From: Arenicola marina
Lineage: Eukaryota; Annelida; Polychaeta; Arenicolidae
NCBI GenBank assembly: GCA_964019135.1
Contig: OZ025255.1
Span: forward strand, 27,591,188-27,655,187
Direction: 5' to 3'
DNA length: 64,000 bases
This document shows, one piece after another, positions 44,869 through 56,280 of the stretch (within the stretch, counting starts at the first letter, position 1; every line of letters begins with the position of its first letter). The position numbers and the translations under genes are program-made. The notes beneath the pieces are model-generated. The model saw nothing but the letters and a program-made list of their open reading frames with translations, did no database searches and was not told the origin of the DNA.

Positions 44869-46318
44869 GCAGTCCCCGGGGGACCAGTATCACTTTGGAA
44901 TACTGAGCCAGTACGCGTCGTTAGAACCTTGCCTAAGCCCAAGTAAAGTTCCGACTCCCGAAATCTGTTGGCTTTTGCTAAAATCAACGTCATGATGAAG
45001 ATAAATGTGATGTGGATTGTACGCCACACGTACGGCTGCCCGGTACCTCATGGTGCAAGTGGGTGGCACTCTGAAAATGTACCATCGGACAAAAAACTGA
45101 CCTCGTGCATCAGTCCGTCGTTTAAACCCCGGATACATTTGTAAAGTCTTCTTTGGAAAAACTAGCGTTATTTAAATCGTTGGAGTCATGCAAAGAAGAA
45201 AGGTGCGATGTGAGAAATGTTAATTTCAAACTGAACAGGAATCTCACCGCAAATACAAGAGAAACATCATCTTCTCAGACTCTAAGCTGTCCTGTAGGTT
45301 CGTTGGTGACTAACGAAAATGTTTTTTGCAGTTGGATGGTGTGTGAATACGGCTAATTTGTGATAAGAATCTAACTCGTCCGGGGCCGACTTCGTCTTCG
45401 TCTCAACTCAACTCACACTGCTCAAAGACGTGCCGGCGGCCGCTTGATCACTGTTCAAAGCCATAGCATTCATTGTAAACCTCGGCCATGTTCTGCATTG
45501 AATTTACCTTATTTCAGAAATGAAACAAATTTGGCGTGCTATTTTGCCATGTTTCAAACTTTATAAAAAATTCTTTGTGCCTTTTCAAGGCTTTTGTGAT
45601 ATCACATTTCTGCCGAAAATCTGGACAACATGGACAACACACCTATAGTCGCAACGGAAACTCTCCGGACAATGAAATTTCTTGTTTACAAGAAAATATT
45701 CCCTGTTTCGAAGAAAAAAATCCTTTCTGTGTCAACTTCAAATGGGGGCCTAATAAGTGTATATCAACTCACGTTTCCTGAGACACTTGCAAATAAACTA
45801 TAAGCAAATGTTGCTTTGCTGCACGTCGAAGCAGCCGATCGGCTTGATGGCGCCATTCACTGTTTACTGTGACGTCACGATACCATTTACATCTTTGTAA
45901 GGGGTCATAGGTTTGAATTTCTTTGTAGTATTTTATCATTAACTCTGTTTTGAAGCATTGACGCATATCTAAAGTGACCCAGAGGGAACTTGAAATCAGT
46001 TTAGTATCAATTGAAGCTACACTTAGATTCATTGCACCTCCTGCAAAAGTGGGTACAGCAGATCATCCATTACCCCCTGACCATTGCATTCAACCTCGGT
46101 ACCCTCGTCAAATGATGCGATGGACTTGGCCAACCTGACCTAGATTTTGAACCAATCAGGTGGCAGTTGGATGACCTTTACATTTACGCGACTGACAAGT
46201 AAACGATAAAAACAACATCGTCTGCTCAATTAAATAGCATGGCAGGTCATGTGTTGTGAGGATAGGAATCGAACTGCAGATCGGATAAACAATTGTTCAG
46301 AGAGGCCCCAGTTCATAG
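44869..46318. other. Intergenic region and possible promoter / 5' UTR exon of the second gene
   Basis: A CCAAT motif occurs at 46152-46158 (ACCAATCAGG), and the sequence ends in a good donor-like site CATAG/GTAAGG at 46318/46319. The true transcription start is not determined. Confidence 0.35.
46040..46318 (+). promoter_or_regulatory. Candidate promoter and non-coding first exon of the second gene
   Basis: Exon C has an acceptor just before its ATG, so a non-coding first exon must exist upstream. The best donor I see in the right place is CATAG/GTAAGGTTT at 46319, with a CCAAT box about 165 bases before it. No clear TATA box. Placement is inference. Confidence 0.3.
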
Positions 46319-49300
46319 GTAAGGTTTATGCATAAAATTCGTCCTCAACTCATAGAGTGAACAAATAATTTGCAAATTTCGATGTCTGGAGAGTTTCCGT
46401 TTTGACTGAATAATCTACCGATCTCCGGGCTGAGAGATATTGACAGAGAGAGGAATTTATGATTTAGAGCTAGTCCAGCCTAGGGTTTTGGGCTAATTTT
46501 GACCTCTGTAGCTTTGGCGAGAAAGAGCTTGAATTTAAATCATCAGAATTGTCCTTTACACCAATGTTAAACATTTACTGTGCTATTACTGGTAGCATAC
46601 CTGATGACTTAATTCAATTAATTAGAAGCAGGGCTCAGTACTAATGCTTGTTCATTTGTCTGAGACAAGTGATTTCGCCTGTCGGATAAAAAAAAAATTC
46701 TGTGTACAGGTGCCTGCCAGATAAATGTAAAGTATTCTAAACTTTTCTATAACCTTCTTATTGTTGGCTTTTGCTATTTCTTTTTCAACTGCCTTGTTAT
46801 TTTAATAATTTACATAATATTATTTTTTGGGGGCAGGGACAAGAAAATATTGGAAGAGATAAGTAAATATCAGGTGAGGCAAGTAAAAATTTTAAGTAAA
46901 TGTCAATTAGTGTAGAGCTATGAAAAAACATATTACTTCTGGATTATATTTTCAAGTTTAGATTGAGGTCAAAGGCATGAAGCAGAATTTTTTGTTTTCA
47001 CCTCCTAGGACTTGTTTTATTAATAAATGTAATTAACATGGCACCAGCTGATCAGGTTGTTGCATTTTGAGCTGGCAAATTTACAATTCAATAAACAACA
47101 GCAGTTCTTGTTGTGAAGAACAGAATAATAGATATTGTGACCAAAATGCCTTCATTTGGGTGGGTAAACAGCAGCTGAATGCCAGCCTGCCTGGAAAACT
47201 GCCCACCTTTCTGCATCAAAAATAAAAAATTCAACCTATTTGCGACCTCAGCACCATTGAGACCAACCGTGAGGTTAGCAGTTACGTGGGGCAGGGGTGA
47301 TGTAAGGAACAAGCTCCCTAAGTGGGTATAGTGCCAATTTACCTGTTTGGGGTCAGTAATAGCTAGTAACCAGACCAATTGTAGGTCACCTTATTTGATA
47401 TAAAAATGGTGAAAGGCTTGCTTGCTGCAAATTTTTCTACAAAACACTTATTTGATATAAAAATGGTGAAAGGCTTGCTTGCTGCAGATTTTTCTACAAA
47501 ACACTCTACTCTCTTATTTATACATGTTATGGTCCACACAGAAAATAAATATCAGGGGGGGTGGGTGGAGGAATTATCAGGTGGTACAAGGAATTCCCTT
47601 GGAAGGTCTAAAATCACTTGGCAGTTTGAGCTAATGCGTTAGCAGAATTTTGTTTACTCAGTGACTGTTTCTCTTTGGCGTTAGTGTCCCGAGGCAATCA
47701 ACTGTAGCTTTTATCATAATGTATATATATATAAGTACAGTCCTAGTTCTTACATATTCTTTATGTTGTGTACACTATTTAATCACACTTTGGTTAATTG
47801 CAAGATCAGCTCAAGCATAACAAATATTAAAACTAAATACCATAAGGGGCCTTTGCACACATTGCTCATTCAGATAACGCTTACGACTTCATAGCATTGT
47901 TGAGATTGATGGATTTACAATGCATCAACAAACACTAGCTATATGTTTCTGTTCTTTTATTTTCTTTGCATGAATAGCTGAATAAGACAAGTGATGTGAT
48001 TGTGCCTTTTATTTGCACTAGAGCAATTGGCTTCTTTATGCCACTGGGTTTATGATAGGCTGGCAGGAGGGGGATTGTGCCGAAACATAGTTCATATATA
48101 AGTTGCACCAGTGTATAAGGTGTGACTTATACACCAGAAATTACAGTAATTCCTTTTGTTCTGTAGTTGTTTGTTCCTCACTGTAATTATATTAACAAAG
48201 CCAATGTGTCATAAAATCTGAGGGGTTGTGGAGGACATAGCTATTAAACATCAACAGACTGTCACTGTCTGCTCCTTATATGGACTATAATTGACTATAT
48301 TCACAATATGTTTATATTTACAGTGCATTCTGCTTAACCAGAAGGTCTGTTTGTGAGGAACATTCTTCTGAATAACGATTTATTAACCTAGTGACATTAC
48401 ATAAGCTTTAGTATGCAATTATTTCCTGCATCCACAAGAAAGAAATATATATGTACATTACCAAGCAGCCTTTAACAAGATAGTCATTTTTAGTCCTGTG
48501 CCTGATTGCACTCATAATCACTCATGCCAATTTCATTAGAATTTGCCAATAACAATGCTCAATTCCAATCACATCATAGGACAACAAACCTGTGATAATG
48601 TGTTGGTCACAGCTGTTATTCATGCCTCTGACATGTTCACTGAATTTTGAAATTGCAAATTGCATTAGGAGATGATAACAGTTCAGTCACTGATACATTT
48701 GGTAAAGTCATAAGGTGTCAGCCAGTGTAATAAAGAAAAGAAAAAGAAATATTGTTGATTTAGGTTGTACTTCGTGCCCATGAAAGCTATGTTTTTTCAG
48801 AAAAGCCTCCCTGAATAAACTGGTAGAGAAACTAAACTGTGAGATACAGAACCCTATTGAGGAAGGAGACCTAACAATTGGTCTTATTGTCCTCACAGAT
48901 GGAATTTTACCCCCCCCCCCCACGAAAAGCCAATTCAGTTGAATAAAGATACAATTGTGGGGCTTGCACATATTTTGTCTCAATGGAAACTTGTGGGTTA
49001 CTTTGTTAGTTAGTTTCATCCTTACATCTTTTTCTCCTGTGGGTTTTTTAGCCAGATTTAGCACAAAGGTACACAAAAAGTACTGGGGTAATTCATGTTT
49101 GCCCACAATATAGGTGAATGGTCCGTTTAGTCTTAAATACTTTCACACAGCCACCTGTGTGATATTTCAATTGCGTATACATGGATGGACGATGATCATC
49201 TTAACAGTGCATTAGGATCTGAATTGCAAATTGTTACTGATATGTAGAGTTAGTAGCAAAGGATGTCTTTCCCCCATTGAATCTATTCACTTTTAATTAT

Positions 49301-49526
49301 TTGTTGCCCCATGTTAGGAAATTGTATTGATCGGCTGAAACATTTTTATTTTAAGTTTATTGTTAAGCTACATACAACAGGTAAAATAAAATTACACCAG
49401 CGCTCTTATGATCATAAATGTATGCAGTGTGGAACAGTATATCAAGCAAAGATTACATTAACACCCTACGTTGGATACTTAACTTGCTTTTACTGCTTTG
49501 CACTAAAACAAGTGTTTTATTTACAG
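46319..49526. other. Probable first intron of the second gene
   Basis: AT-rich, distinctly poorer in GC than the exon-bearing regions; includes a 57-bp tandem duplication at 47391-47504 and a C-run at 48910-48921. It ends in the acceptor GTTTTATTTACAG at 49526. Confidence 0.45.
47391..47504. repeat. 57-bp tandem duplication
   Basis: TTATTTGATATAAAAATGGT and the following 37 bases occur twice with a single difference (GCAAATTT/GCAGATTT). Confidence 0.9.
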
Positions 49527-49534
49527 AAATCACC

Positions 49535-50425
49535 ATGGTTATCAAAGGTGACCAACTGCGCATCCAAACACTGATCAAGGACACGCTGACCTTGCTGTGT
49601 AAGAATGGCCTCAACTTCGAGTCCCAGTTTTGTATGGAGGCTCTGATCGTGTTCACCTTGGACAACGAGGATGTCTTCCACGTGTCCATCAACGAGACCG
49701 TCAAGAACGCGCTGGCGGCCGCGCAGACAGACAAAAGTGCCGAGGCGCCCCCTGACGACGAGGACGAGTACGAGGACAACCTGGCGGATTGCCGGAACAC
49801 GGGGCCATCCGAGCGGAGGACTCCCGGGGGTTATCAGAGGCGGGGCAGCCCTGGTGGGGGTGGGAGCAAGCGGCGGCGGTCGTCGAATGTCCTGCCCAAG
49901 GCGGAGCCGGGGCTAGATGACGACCGGGCAGAACAGAGTCAGTATCTCGATGACCCCGACCCCAATCTGAATCAAGGTCAGGGACAAATTCACGCCGCCC
50001 CGGGTGAAGACTCTAACTCGTACTCTGTGACCTCGACGGACGAGCCCCCGAACAAGCGTCACCAAGGCGCCGCGCTGTCCGACTCCATGGCCTCCCACTC
50101 CGTGGCGGACGACGAGGACGACTTGAAGGACATCATCGTGATCAAAGAGGAGTTTGAGGACGGTAGTTGGGAGTCGCCCGGCGGCGAGGGGGACAGTTCG
50201 GGCCTGCCCCCCGAGGCCTCATACGGCGGTGGCCACTCCGGGGGGCTCCAGCCACCCTACGGAGACGTGGACTTAGCGCGGGCCCTGGGCTCCCCGACGA
50301 TGGGGCCCGGCCCCTCTCAAGGCCCGCCCGGCAATATGTGGACCCCTAACCAGTCTCAGCTGCAGGCGCAGGCTCTGTCCAGATCAGCCACAGTCACGGC
50401 AGCCTCAGACGGGGTCACGAACCAG
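49535..50425 (+). CDS. C: shared 5' coding exon, novel N-terminal domain and NLS
   Basis: Acceptor TTTTATTTACAG ends at 49526; the ATG at 49535 sits in an excellent context (CACCATGG). The reading frame runs 297 codons to the donor AACCAG/GTGAGT at 50425/50426, exactly phase 0, matching all nine downstream finger exons. Residues 1-65 (starting MVIKGDQLRIQTLIKDTL) look like a compact alpha/beta domain (a helix, then strands around LDNEDVFHVSI). I do not recognise it as BTB/POZ, KRAB, SCAN or ZAD. Residues about 70-85 are acidic, KRRR at 112-115 is a likely nuclear localisation signal, IKEE at 203-206 fits a SUMO consensus; the rest is low-complexity Gly/Pro/Ser/Gln. Probable role: dimerisation or cofactor binding for a family of DNA-binding isoforms. 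If the donor is not used, the frame runs on to a stop at 50683, giving a finger-less protein. Confidence 0.85.
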
Positions 50426-50434
50426 GTGAGTGGG
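50426..50434 (+). promoter_or_regulatory. Phase-0 5' splice donor of exon C
   Basis: CAG/GTGAGTGGG: near-consensus donor. It must be joined in turn to each of D1-D9, so it is the single choice point of the gene. Confidence 0.85.
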
Positions 50435-51859
50435 TCAGCGTGTCTCGACTCAAAGCCATACCCATCCGCCATCAGAAACCACGACCTGGTCCCAACATTA
50501 GCCATCAAAATTTCTTCTCAAAGACTGAATGGTACGATGTGTCTACAACATGGGTCGGAAGCCGAGATGGAACGGTTAAGGCCTAACTGGGATGGTCCCA
50601 TAGGGCGAATATCATTAACTTTCGGGATTTGTGGGAGGGGTGGGGTTGGGGGATCTACGTCAATCGAACCTTCAGCTGTGTAATCGTGCACAGTTGTGTG
50701 TAAGCACCGTCTGATTGTAACACGTGTAACACATATTGGCCGCACCAGTCGGCTTGCGGGCTGTCGGTTGTGATATGTAAAGACTGGAAGGGGGGCACAT
50801 TGCAGGTGTTTGGACACCTTCAGCTTCGTCCACTGTTATTCACATGAAAAACCAGCTGCAACCAGGGACATTTGGACTTTAGGTTTTGGAAATATAGTCT
50901 TTGTGTCCACAACTCTTCAGATGCAAAAATAATTTGTTTAGAAGCTGAAATGTCAGGTCTTTGGCTTGTTTAGGTCAATTCAAAAGGCCTCAAATTTCTG
51001 TTGTTGCTTTTAGTCGGGGACAGGGTGGGGGTCGTTTCAATCATATGGTCTCTAATGGCGGATTGATGTGGTTCTTAACACAGTAGTACAGTGAAACAAA
51101 TAGAATCATTATTTATTATTTATCTCAAAAGTGGTCTTCAGTTTCAAGCAAAAATTTGTTCGATAATATTGTTCATATTAGTGTTAATGCTTTTGTGACC
51201 TAATGGACCAAGGAGAACACCTGTGTTTCACTGTACTACAACTTAGTGTAGTGAATGTTATAAATGCTTGTAACAATGTTAAGATACCATTTTGTTAATT
51301 AATGTTGTTGATATGGCATAACTACCAGGATGATCTCACCGCCGGCTTAGCATGTCGGTGTTCCTGCTTTTGGCAGACAGGCCATACTAGAAATCTTAAG
51401 AACACGTATGAATCTGGAAAGGAAAAACAGCTCTAATGCCTGAACAAAAAAGAGAGAAGCTTTTAATGATTTCAGCATAGGACTAGATCCATATCTAGAC
51501 CTATTGATGTGTCCGTTGTTTAAATAATGATCAGGTTTGTATTATCTGATTGCCTTCGAGACATGCCATATCCCCCTCTGTGGGGGAACAGTATCCCCCA
51601 TTGAGACATGAGAATTGAGAATTCTTGATTTGACTTGTCTTCCGTGTTGGATAGCTTTCATCTTCCTTCAATTTCTCCTCGAGATACTCGTCAGATAGTT
51701 TAGATATTGCGAAGGGCTTGTTTCCGCATGGCTGGTGCACCCCTCCAATGCGTCGATAATATGCATGTATGTGTGTGGCCGCCGCCGCTGCTGCTTCTGC
51801 TGCTATGTCTGGACGTCCTCGGCTCATGCCGACCTGGCCTGGTCTTTGTGTGGTTGCAG
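50435..51859. other. Intron between exon C and D1
   Basis: No further exon recognised. Ends in TGTGTGGTTGCAG. Confidence 0.5.
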
Positions 51860-52312
51860 GCGAGCGCCGCTGGTGACCTGGCGGGGGACCCGAGCCGTGG
51901 CGCCCCCGTAGGCGCCGGACTCCCCTGCGCCAGCCCGTTCGCCCGCAGTCGCGTGGTACGCGAGAAGCGCGGGGTGCTACACGCATGCGCGCGCTGCGAC
52001 GAGGCCTTCGCCAACCTGACACTGCTGAGGCGACACGAGGCGGGTTCCCATGGCATGGCGCGCGGCAGCTACAGCTACGAGTGTCCCCACTGCGGCAAGC
52101 ACCTCTCCTCCACCTCCATGCTGCGGGGACACATGGCAAAGCACACCGGCGTCCGGGAATTCGCTTGTCAGCTGTGCGATAGGCAGTTTGCCTACAAGCA
52201 CAGGCTCACCGAGCACACGAAGCGACATCACCCGGAAGTTGTTAACGGTGAACAGTATGGCAGCTGGGTGCCTCAGGAACTATCTGGCCCAGAGCAGGGC
52301 TTCGTCATCTGA
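51860..52312 (+). CDS. D1: alternative terminal exon, three zinc fingers, atypical linker
   Basis: Acceptor TTTGTGTGGTTGCAG ends at 51859; phase 0; 150 residues, the longest in the D group. A 42-residue lead precedes fingers at 43-64, 75-95 and 103-124. The first linker is ten residues (GMARGSYSYE) and lacks the GIY signature; the middle finger has Leu for the core Phe (CGKHLSSTS). Spliced to exon C it gives a 447-residue protein. The final residues (ELSGPEQGFVI) and stop lie in a tandem repeat. Poly(A) signal AATAAA at 53245-53250. It resembles the U group (LRGHMAKH) more than its neighbours. Confidence 0.9.
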   Translation, partial: ASAAGDLAGDPSRGAPVGAGLPCASPFARSRVVREKRGVLHACARCDEAFANLTLLRRHEAGSHGMARGSYSYECPHCGKHLSSTSMLRGHMAKHTGVREFACQLCDRQFAYKHRLTEHTKRHHPEVVNGEQYGSWVPQELSGPEQGFVI

Positions 52313-52456
52313 AGACATAGGTGACACACACCACCCAGAACTGTCTGGCCCAGAGCGGGGCTTCATCATCTGAAGCCATAGGTGACACCACCCAGAACTG
52401 TCTGCATGATGCCTCAGGAATTTTCTGGCCCAGAACAGGGCTTAATCTTCTGAAGT
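52262..52456 (+). repeat. 57-61 bp tandem repeat spanning the D1 stop codon
   Basis: The segment CTGGCCCAGAGCAGGGCTTC to ATCTGAAG (the last codons plus TGA) recurs three times downstream in imperfect form. Confidence 0.85.
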
Positions 52457-53483
52457 ATGATGTTATGAAATGATAGAAAGATGAAACTACAAGATAATCT
52501 TCACTTGACTTTGAATCAGCTCAACTCTGCATGACTATAAACCAAGAACCTGGCCTTTTCCAGCTGTCTTTACTTCCAGTACGTTGGAAGTGTTTACACA
52601 ATGGCGGCTTTTTTCGAGGTCACAGGAGGGTTTCGGGAACACCTGGACACCAAGGAACTTGACGTCTCTCAAAACTTTAGCAACGCCTGACCAAGACTCA
52701 CCACAGAGAGAATACTCACCTTCGATGACTGACGTTTATAATGCTCAATTTATTCATACCAGTGTTTGGCCCTCGCTTTGCGGCCGGCTTGTGATCCATT
52801 TAGTGTTACATTGAGGGCAAGCTTACCACACAGGTCTCTGCTCGGGGGCGCGCTCAACATTGCCATTCCGCGTCGCTTGCGTCACTATTGTCCTTGTGCG
52901 AAATGACAGTCTGGAATTACTTTCTTTTTATCTGGACACTGATTTCCTTTTGCGGAATGACCCTCTGGGAATGCATTTCTACAATAAGGGAATGTGAATT
53001 TGTCCCTGGTTATGTATTGGCGTGGACCTGGTTCTTGCTGGTAACGCGGATCTTGCGTGTGGATGTCGGCGATCCATTTATAAATCAACACAACACACTT
53101 GTTGAGGCAGATCTGTGCGTTGTTCACAAATATCAAGGTGACATAGGCATCATGGTGATTTTTTACACCCTTTTGTGGCTAATGCTTACTACGAGTTCGA
53201 AGGTCCTGTATGCATTAGGCGTTTGGGTTTCATGATCCGAGAACAATAAAGTGTATCAACATACACCGGTTTTGAATGCATACTTACATTGCATGAACGA
53301 ACGTGGAATATCGAAATTCTAGTGAAAGAATTGCAAACGTTTTCACCCCGGAACGAAATTCAATACATAAGCCGTGAGAAGAGGGCCCGAAGAGACACCG
53401 TTTGTTGTATAGTTCTGGGATTTGTGAAGTCTTGGCGTATTCACTGGCCATATGAGTGACAAGGTGTATATTTGTGATTGCAG
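52457..53483. other. 3' flank of D1 and intron before D2
   Basis: AATAAA at 53245-53250. Nothing else recognised. Confidence 0.45.
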
Positions 53484-53801
53484 GCCGGCTGGGACGGGAG
53501 ACAAGCTACCAGGGCCGGCCCGCTCCTGCCCAATAGCCTGGAGTGTCCGTTTTGTCATCGACATTTCTCTAACAATCAAAATCTTAAGGAACACATGAAA
53601 CTGCACCAAGGGATATACCGCTATCACTGTCCGCACTGTAGCAAAGGCTTCTCCTCGACGTGGGCTTTACGCGGCCACATAGCCTCTCATACCGGGGTGA
53701 AGGAGTTCGTCTGCGCCATCTGTTCTAAAGAGTATCGATACAAACAAAACTTCAGGCTACATATGAAGATGAGACACCCCACAGAGAGTGGAAATAACTA
53801 G
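53484..53801 (+). CDS. D2: alternative terminal exon, three C2H2 zinc fingers
   Basis: Acceptor ATATTTGTGATTGCAG ends at 53483; phase 0; 105 residues (402 with exon C). Fingers at residues 21-41, 49-69 and 77-98, linkers QGIYRYH and TGVKEFV. Helix contacts N,Q,N,E in finger 1, with GFSSTWALRGHIASH in the middle and YRYKQNFRLH in finger 3. A recent duplicate of D5: the middle regions are nearly identical even at synonymous sites. AATAAA at 54079-54084 could be its poly(A) signal, just 38 bases before D3. Confidence 0.92.
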   Translation, partial: AGWDGRQATRAGPLLPNSLECPFCHRHFSNNQNLKEHMKLHQGIYRYHCPHCSKGFSSTWALRGHIASHTGVKEFVCAICSKEYRYKQNFRLHMKMRHPTESGNN

Positions 53802-53939
53802 GAATACGGACTCACAGTATTAGTTAGAATCACGCCAATAGCGGATCTTGTTTGAAAGCGGGAAGCCATCACACTGTACCGCACTGGCTCTCACGTGTCG
53901 TGTATCAGTTCCCGTTTCTGTAGATTTTATTTAGTCCGA

Positions 53940-54010
53940 GAGGGGGATCGTCCTCCGTAACTCACCTAGTAAGCAGACTGGCTACGAACCCTGTCACCTG
54001 TATCTGAGGC
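53940..54010 (+). mobile_element. Short SINE-B-like fragment
   Basis: CTGGCTACGAACCCTGTCAC and CTGTATCTG match a stretch near 59058-59090. tRNA-like but incomplete. Confidence 0.35.
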
Positions 54011-54116
54011 GTTTGTCACCCAACCTCAGTTCATTGTTCCGGGCGGTTTCGTGGCACCATTTAGCCTTTCAGGTGCACAATAAAACGGTCTTAAAAATGC
54101 CAACATTTTATTTCAG

Positions 54117-54446
54117 TCCGACAGGTTGGCCCTGGCTGGACCTGACGAAGGACAAGTGCCCCTCCCACGTGGTGGTTGGCCCTTTCATTGTGAACTTTGC
54201 ACCAAGACGTTCAGAACGCTGGCGGGAATACAGAATCACAGAAACCTGCACTTTGGCATCTACAAGTACCGCTGCACGCAGTGTGACATGGGTTTTTCCT
54301 CTACGGGGACTTTGCGGGGCCACATGTCCAAACATACGGGTGTCAAGGAATTCGTCTGCAGTGTGTGTGGTCGCGAGTACCGCTACCCGCAAGACCTGAA
54401 AATTCACATGAAAAGTTGTCATTTGACAGCGTTAGCTCAATGCTAA
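54117..54446 (+). CDS. D3: alternative terminal exon, three C2H2 zinc fingers
   Basis: Acceptor CATTTTATTTCAG ends at 54116; phase 0; 109 residues. Fingers at residues 25-45, 53-73 and 81-102, linkers FGIYKYR and TGVKEFV. Finger 1 has the D-group GIQNHRNLH helix, the middle finger the MGFSSTGTLRGHMSKH form, and finger 3 CGREYRYPQDLKIH, with a Pro in the helix start. AATAAA at 54611-54616. This is the founder type for D4 and D6-D9, which share the CGREYRY motif (CGRQYRF in D9). Confidence 0.92.
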   Translation, partial: SDRLALAGPDEGQVPLPRGGWPFHCELCTKTFRTLAGIQNHRNLHFGIYKYRCTQCDMGFSSTGTLRGHMSKHTGVKEFVCSVCGREYRYPQDLKIHMKSCHLTALAQC

Positions 54447-54730
54447 CGTTATTAAAGGTATGGCTTGACTGCGAAAATTGGCCAAAGACAAAGGGTTTTG
54501 ACACGCATCTGCAGATAGATCAATTGAATCACCTTTGTCGCGATTTATAACGATGTTTAAGAGTGTTCTCCTATGTATATGTTAAATATCGGAACTATTT
54601 TGTGTCATTGAATAAACACATTGAAGGGTATCCAGACGTTACTTCTGTCATTTAAGAGGCTTCGACACATATTTCTTGCAAAATCGTGATGTATGATACT
54701 AGCTTTCAGTTCGGCCACACTGTGGTTTGC

Positions 54731-54910
54731 CTGCAATGGGCAGGAACTGGCCTGTCGCCGAAGCTCGTCTCGCGTCCCAGCCGGCCTGCAATCACAAACA
54801 TACACCTTGTGACTTCAGTGACAATCTGGGGGCCAAGTATGCATATTAGTTTAACGGTAAACCAGGACACCACATTTACACCTTGTGATGTCAATGGTCA
54901 CTATCACAGC
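54731..54910 (-). pseudogene. Inverted fragment of a D2/D5-type exon start with its intron end
   Basis: On the minus strand, TTTGTGATTGCAG/GCCGGCTGGGACG and about 45 further bases match the acceptor and first codons of D5 (57554), and the preceding intron also matches (TTGGCCCCCAGATTGTCACT against CTGGGCCCGCCCATTGCCAT). The match ends before the first Cys of finger 1. It is closer to D5 than to D2 (AGCTTCGGCGAC shared). It cannot give a finger protein, but in antisense it is complementary to the D2 and D5 acceptors. Confidence 0.8.
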
Positions 54911-55124
54911 CAAGATGCACATTGTGACTTAAGTGGCATAGCTGGTTGCTGTGTAGCTGTCCGCTACCTGCCCAAAGTACTCCTTTGCAGACCATTGGTG
55001 TCCAAGTGGCTTCCTTTCCCTCTCCTGGCGACACCACTACTCCTGTCATTGAAGTCTACAAAATAAAGCATGACGTCACACCATCGCTGAAAACGAAGTG
55101 CGGGAGCGTGTCCTAACGATTTGG

Positions 55125-55455
55125 GTGGCAAGCCATTTGGCAATGTATGTGGGTGGAAGGGACATGGCCAGTTATTTGGCAATGTATGTGGGTGGAAGGG
55201 ACATGACCAGCCATTTGGCAAGGTCTGTGGGTGGAAGTGACATGGCCAGCCATTTGGCAAGGTCTGTGGGTGGAAGGGACATGGCAGGCCATTTGGCAAT
55301 GTATGTGGGTGGAAGGGACATGGCCAGCCATTTGGCAAGGTCTGTGGATGGAAGGGACATAGCCAGCCATTTGGCAATGTATGTGGGTGGAAGGGACATG
55401 ACCAGCCATTTGGCAAGGTCTGTGGGTGGAAGGGACATGGCCAGCGATGTGGCGA
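55125..55455. repeat. 39-bp minisatellite, about 8 copies
   Basis: Unit CCAGCCATTTGGCAAGGTCT plus GTGGGTGGAAGGGACATGG. AATAAA at 55062 lies just before it. Open frames on both strands are due to the period of 13 codons. Confidence 0.92.
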
Positions 55456-55596
55456 TTGACGCATGGATAACAGAAGTGAAATTGCATTGGGCATCAATGC
55501 ACCTATTTAGGTCTATGTCAGGGATGGAACATTCTCGTCTGAAGTTTTCACTGTGAAAAGGTTCCGTTGAGCAATAATGCTCCTGTATATATGTGG

Positions 55597-55745
55597 GGTC
55601 ACCCTGTGGCCTAGTATGTAGCGCGTTCGGCTATTGTCTAGAGAGAGTGCTCTTCTTGGCCAGCCAAAGCAACCGCTGTGTGCTTCGAACCCCACCTGTG
55701 AAAATGTCTATTTGTGCGGGACCATTTTACTGTAGGTAATTTGTA
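55597..55745 (+). mobile_element. Possible tRNA-like SINE fragment
   Basis: TGTGGCCTAGTATGTAGCGC resembles an A box, and GCTTCGAACCCC further on a B box; the segment between is longer than in a tRNA. Not matched elsewhere in the window. Confidence 0.35.
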
Positions 55746-55911
55746 GTGACGCGCTTCCGCTAACATAGGAAATGGTCAGCACACCACACGGTTGTGGGAC
55801 GGATGCGCGCCATGTTGGATGTAGTGAAGTTCGGTTTGTCGTCAACGAAGGAGACATGCGCACAAGAATTTTTCATGACTATGCTATATATAGTCATCCC
55901 CTGAAATCGCG

Positions 55912-56171
55912 GGGCCGGCCCGGTAGCTCAGTGGGTGAGAACGCTCGCCTTGAGTGCTCTGGCCACCCGAGAGCCTAACGGCCTCGTCGATCGATGGTTC
56001 GAGCCCCGCTGTGGCCATGTCCAGTGTTATGGTCGCAAGATCCCATGTCCTTCTTCGCAAAGAATAGGGGGACACCCCCGGGGACATGGCTCCACTCTTC
56101 CTTTATTCTCCCATTGACGCGATATGACCAAACGTGGTTAAACCCTCCTGCATATACAACCAACCATCCAA
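55912..56171 (+). mobile_element. SINE-A copy 3
   Basis: Full-length with A box TAGCTCAGTGGG and B box GGTTCGAGCCC, flanked by the direct repeat CCTGAAATCGCG (55900-55911 and 56172-56183). Confidence 0.93.
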
Positions 56172-56280
56172 CCTGAAATCGCGCATAGGCCCACCAGTTT
56201 ATTTTACCGAATGATTTCCCCCAAACTGCGTCGTTGGCCGTTAATGTCTTATGTGAGTCTTGTCTTTCTGTCGGTTGCAG

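Noticed and set aside
48090-48150. Inverted GTGTATAAG/CTTATACAC motif as a transposon end
   Set aside because: Too short and single; no matching end or target-site duplication found.
49418-49534. In-frame ATG codons upstream of 49535
   Set aside because: They lie before the acceptor at 49526, in sequence that reads as intron; the ATG at 49535 has the ideal context.
55113-55497. Minus-strand repeat frames with HPHTLPNGWPC-like repeats
   Set aside because: A product of the 39-bp minisatellite; no supporting signals.
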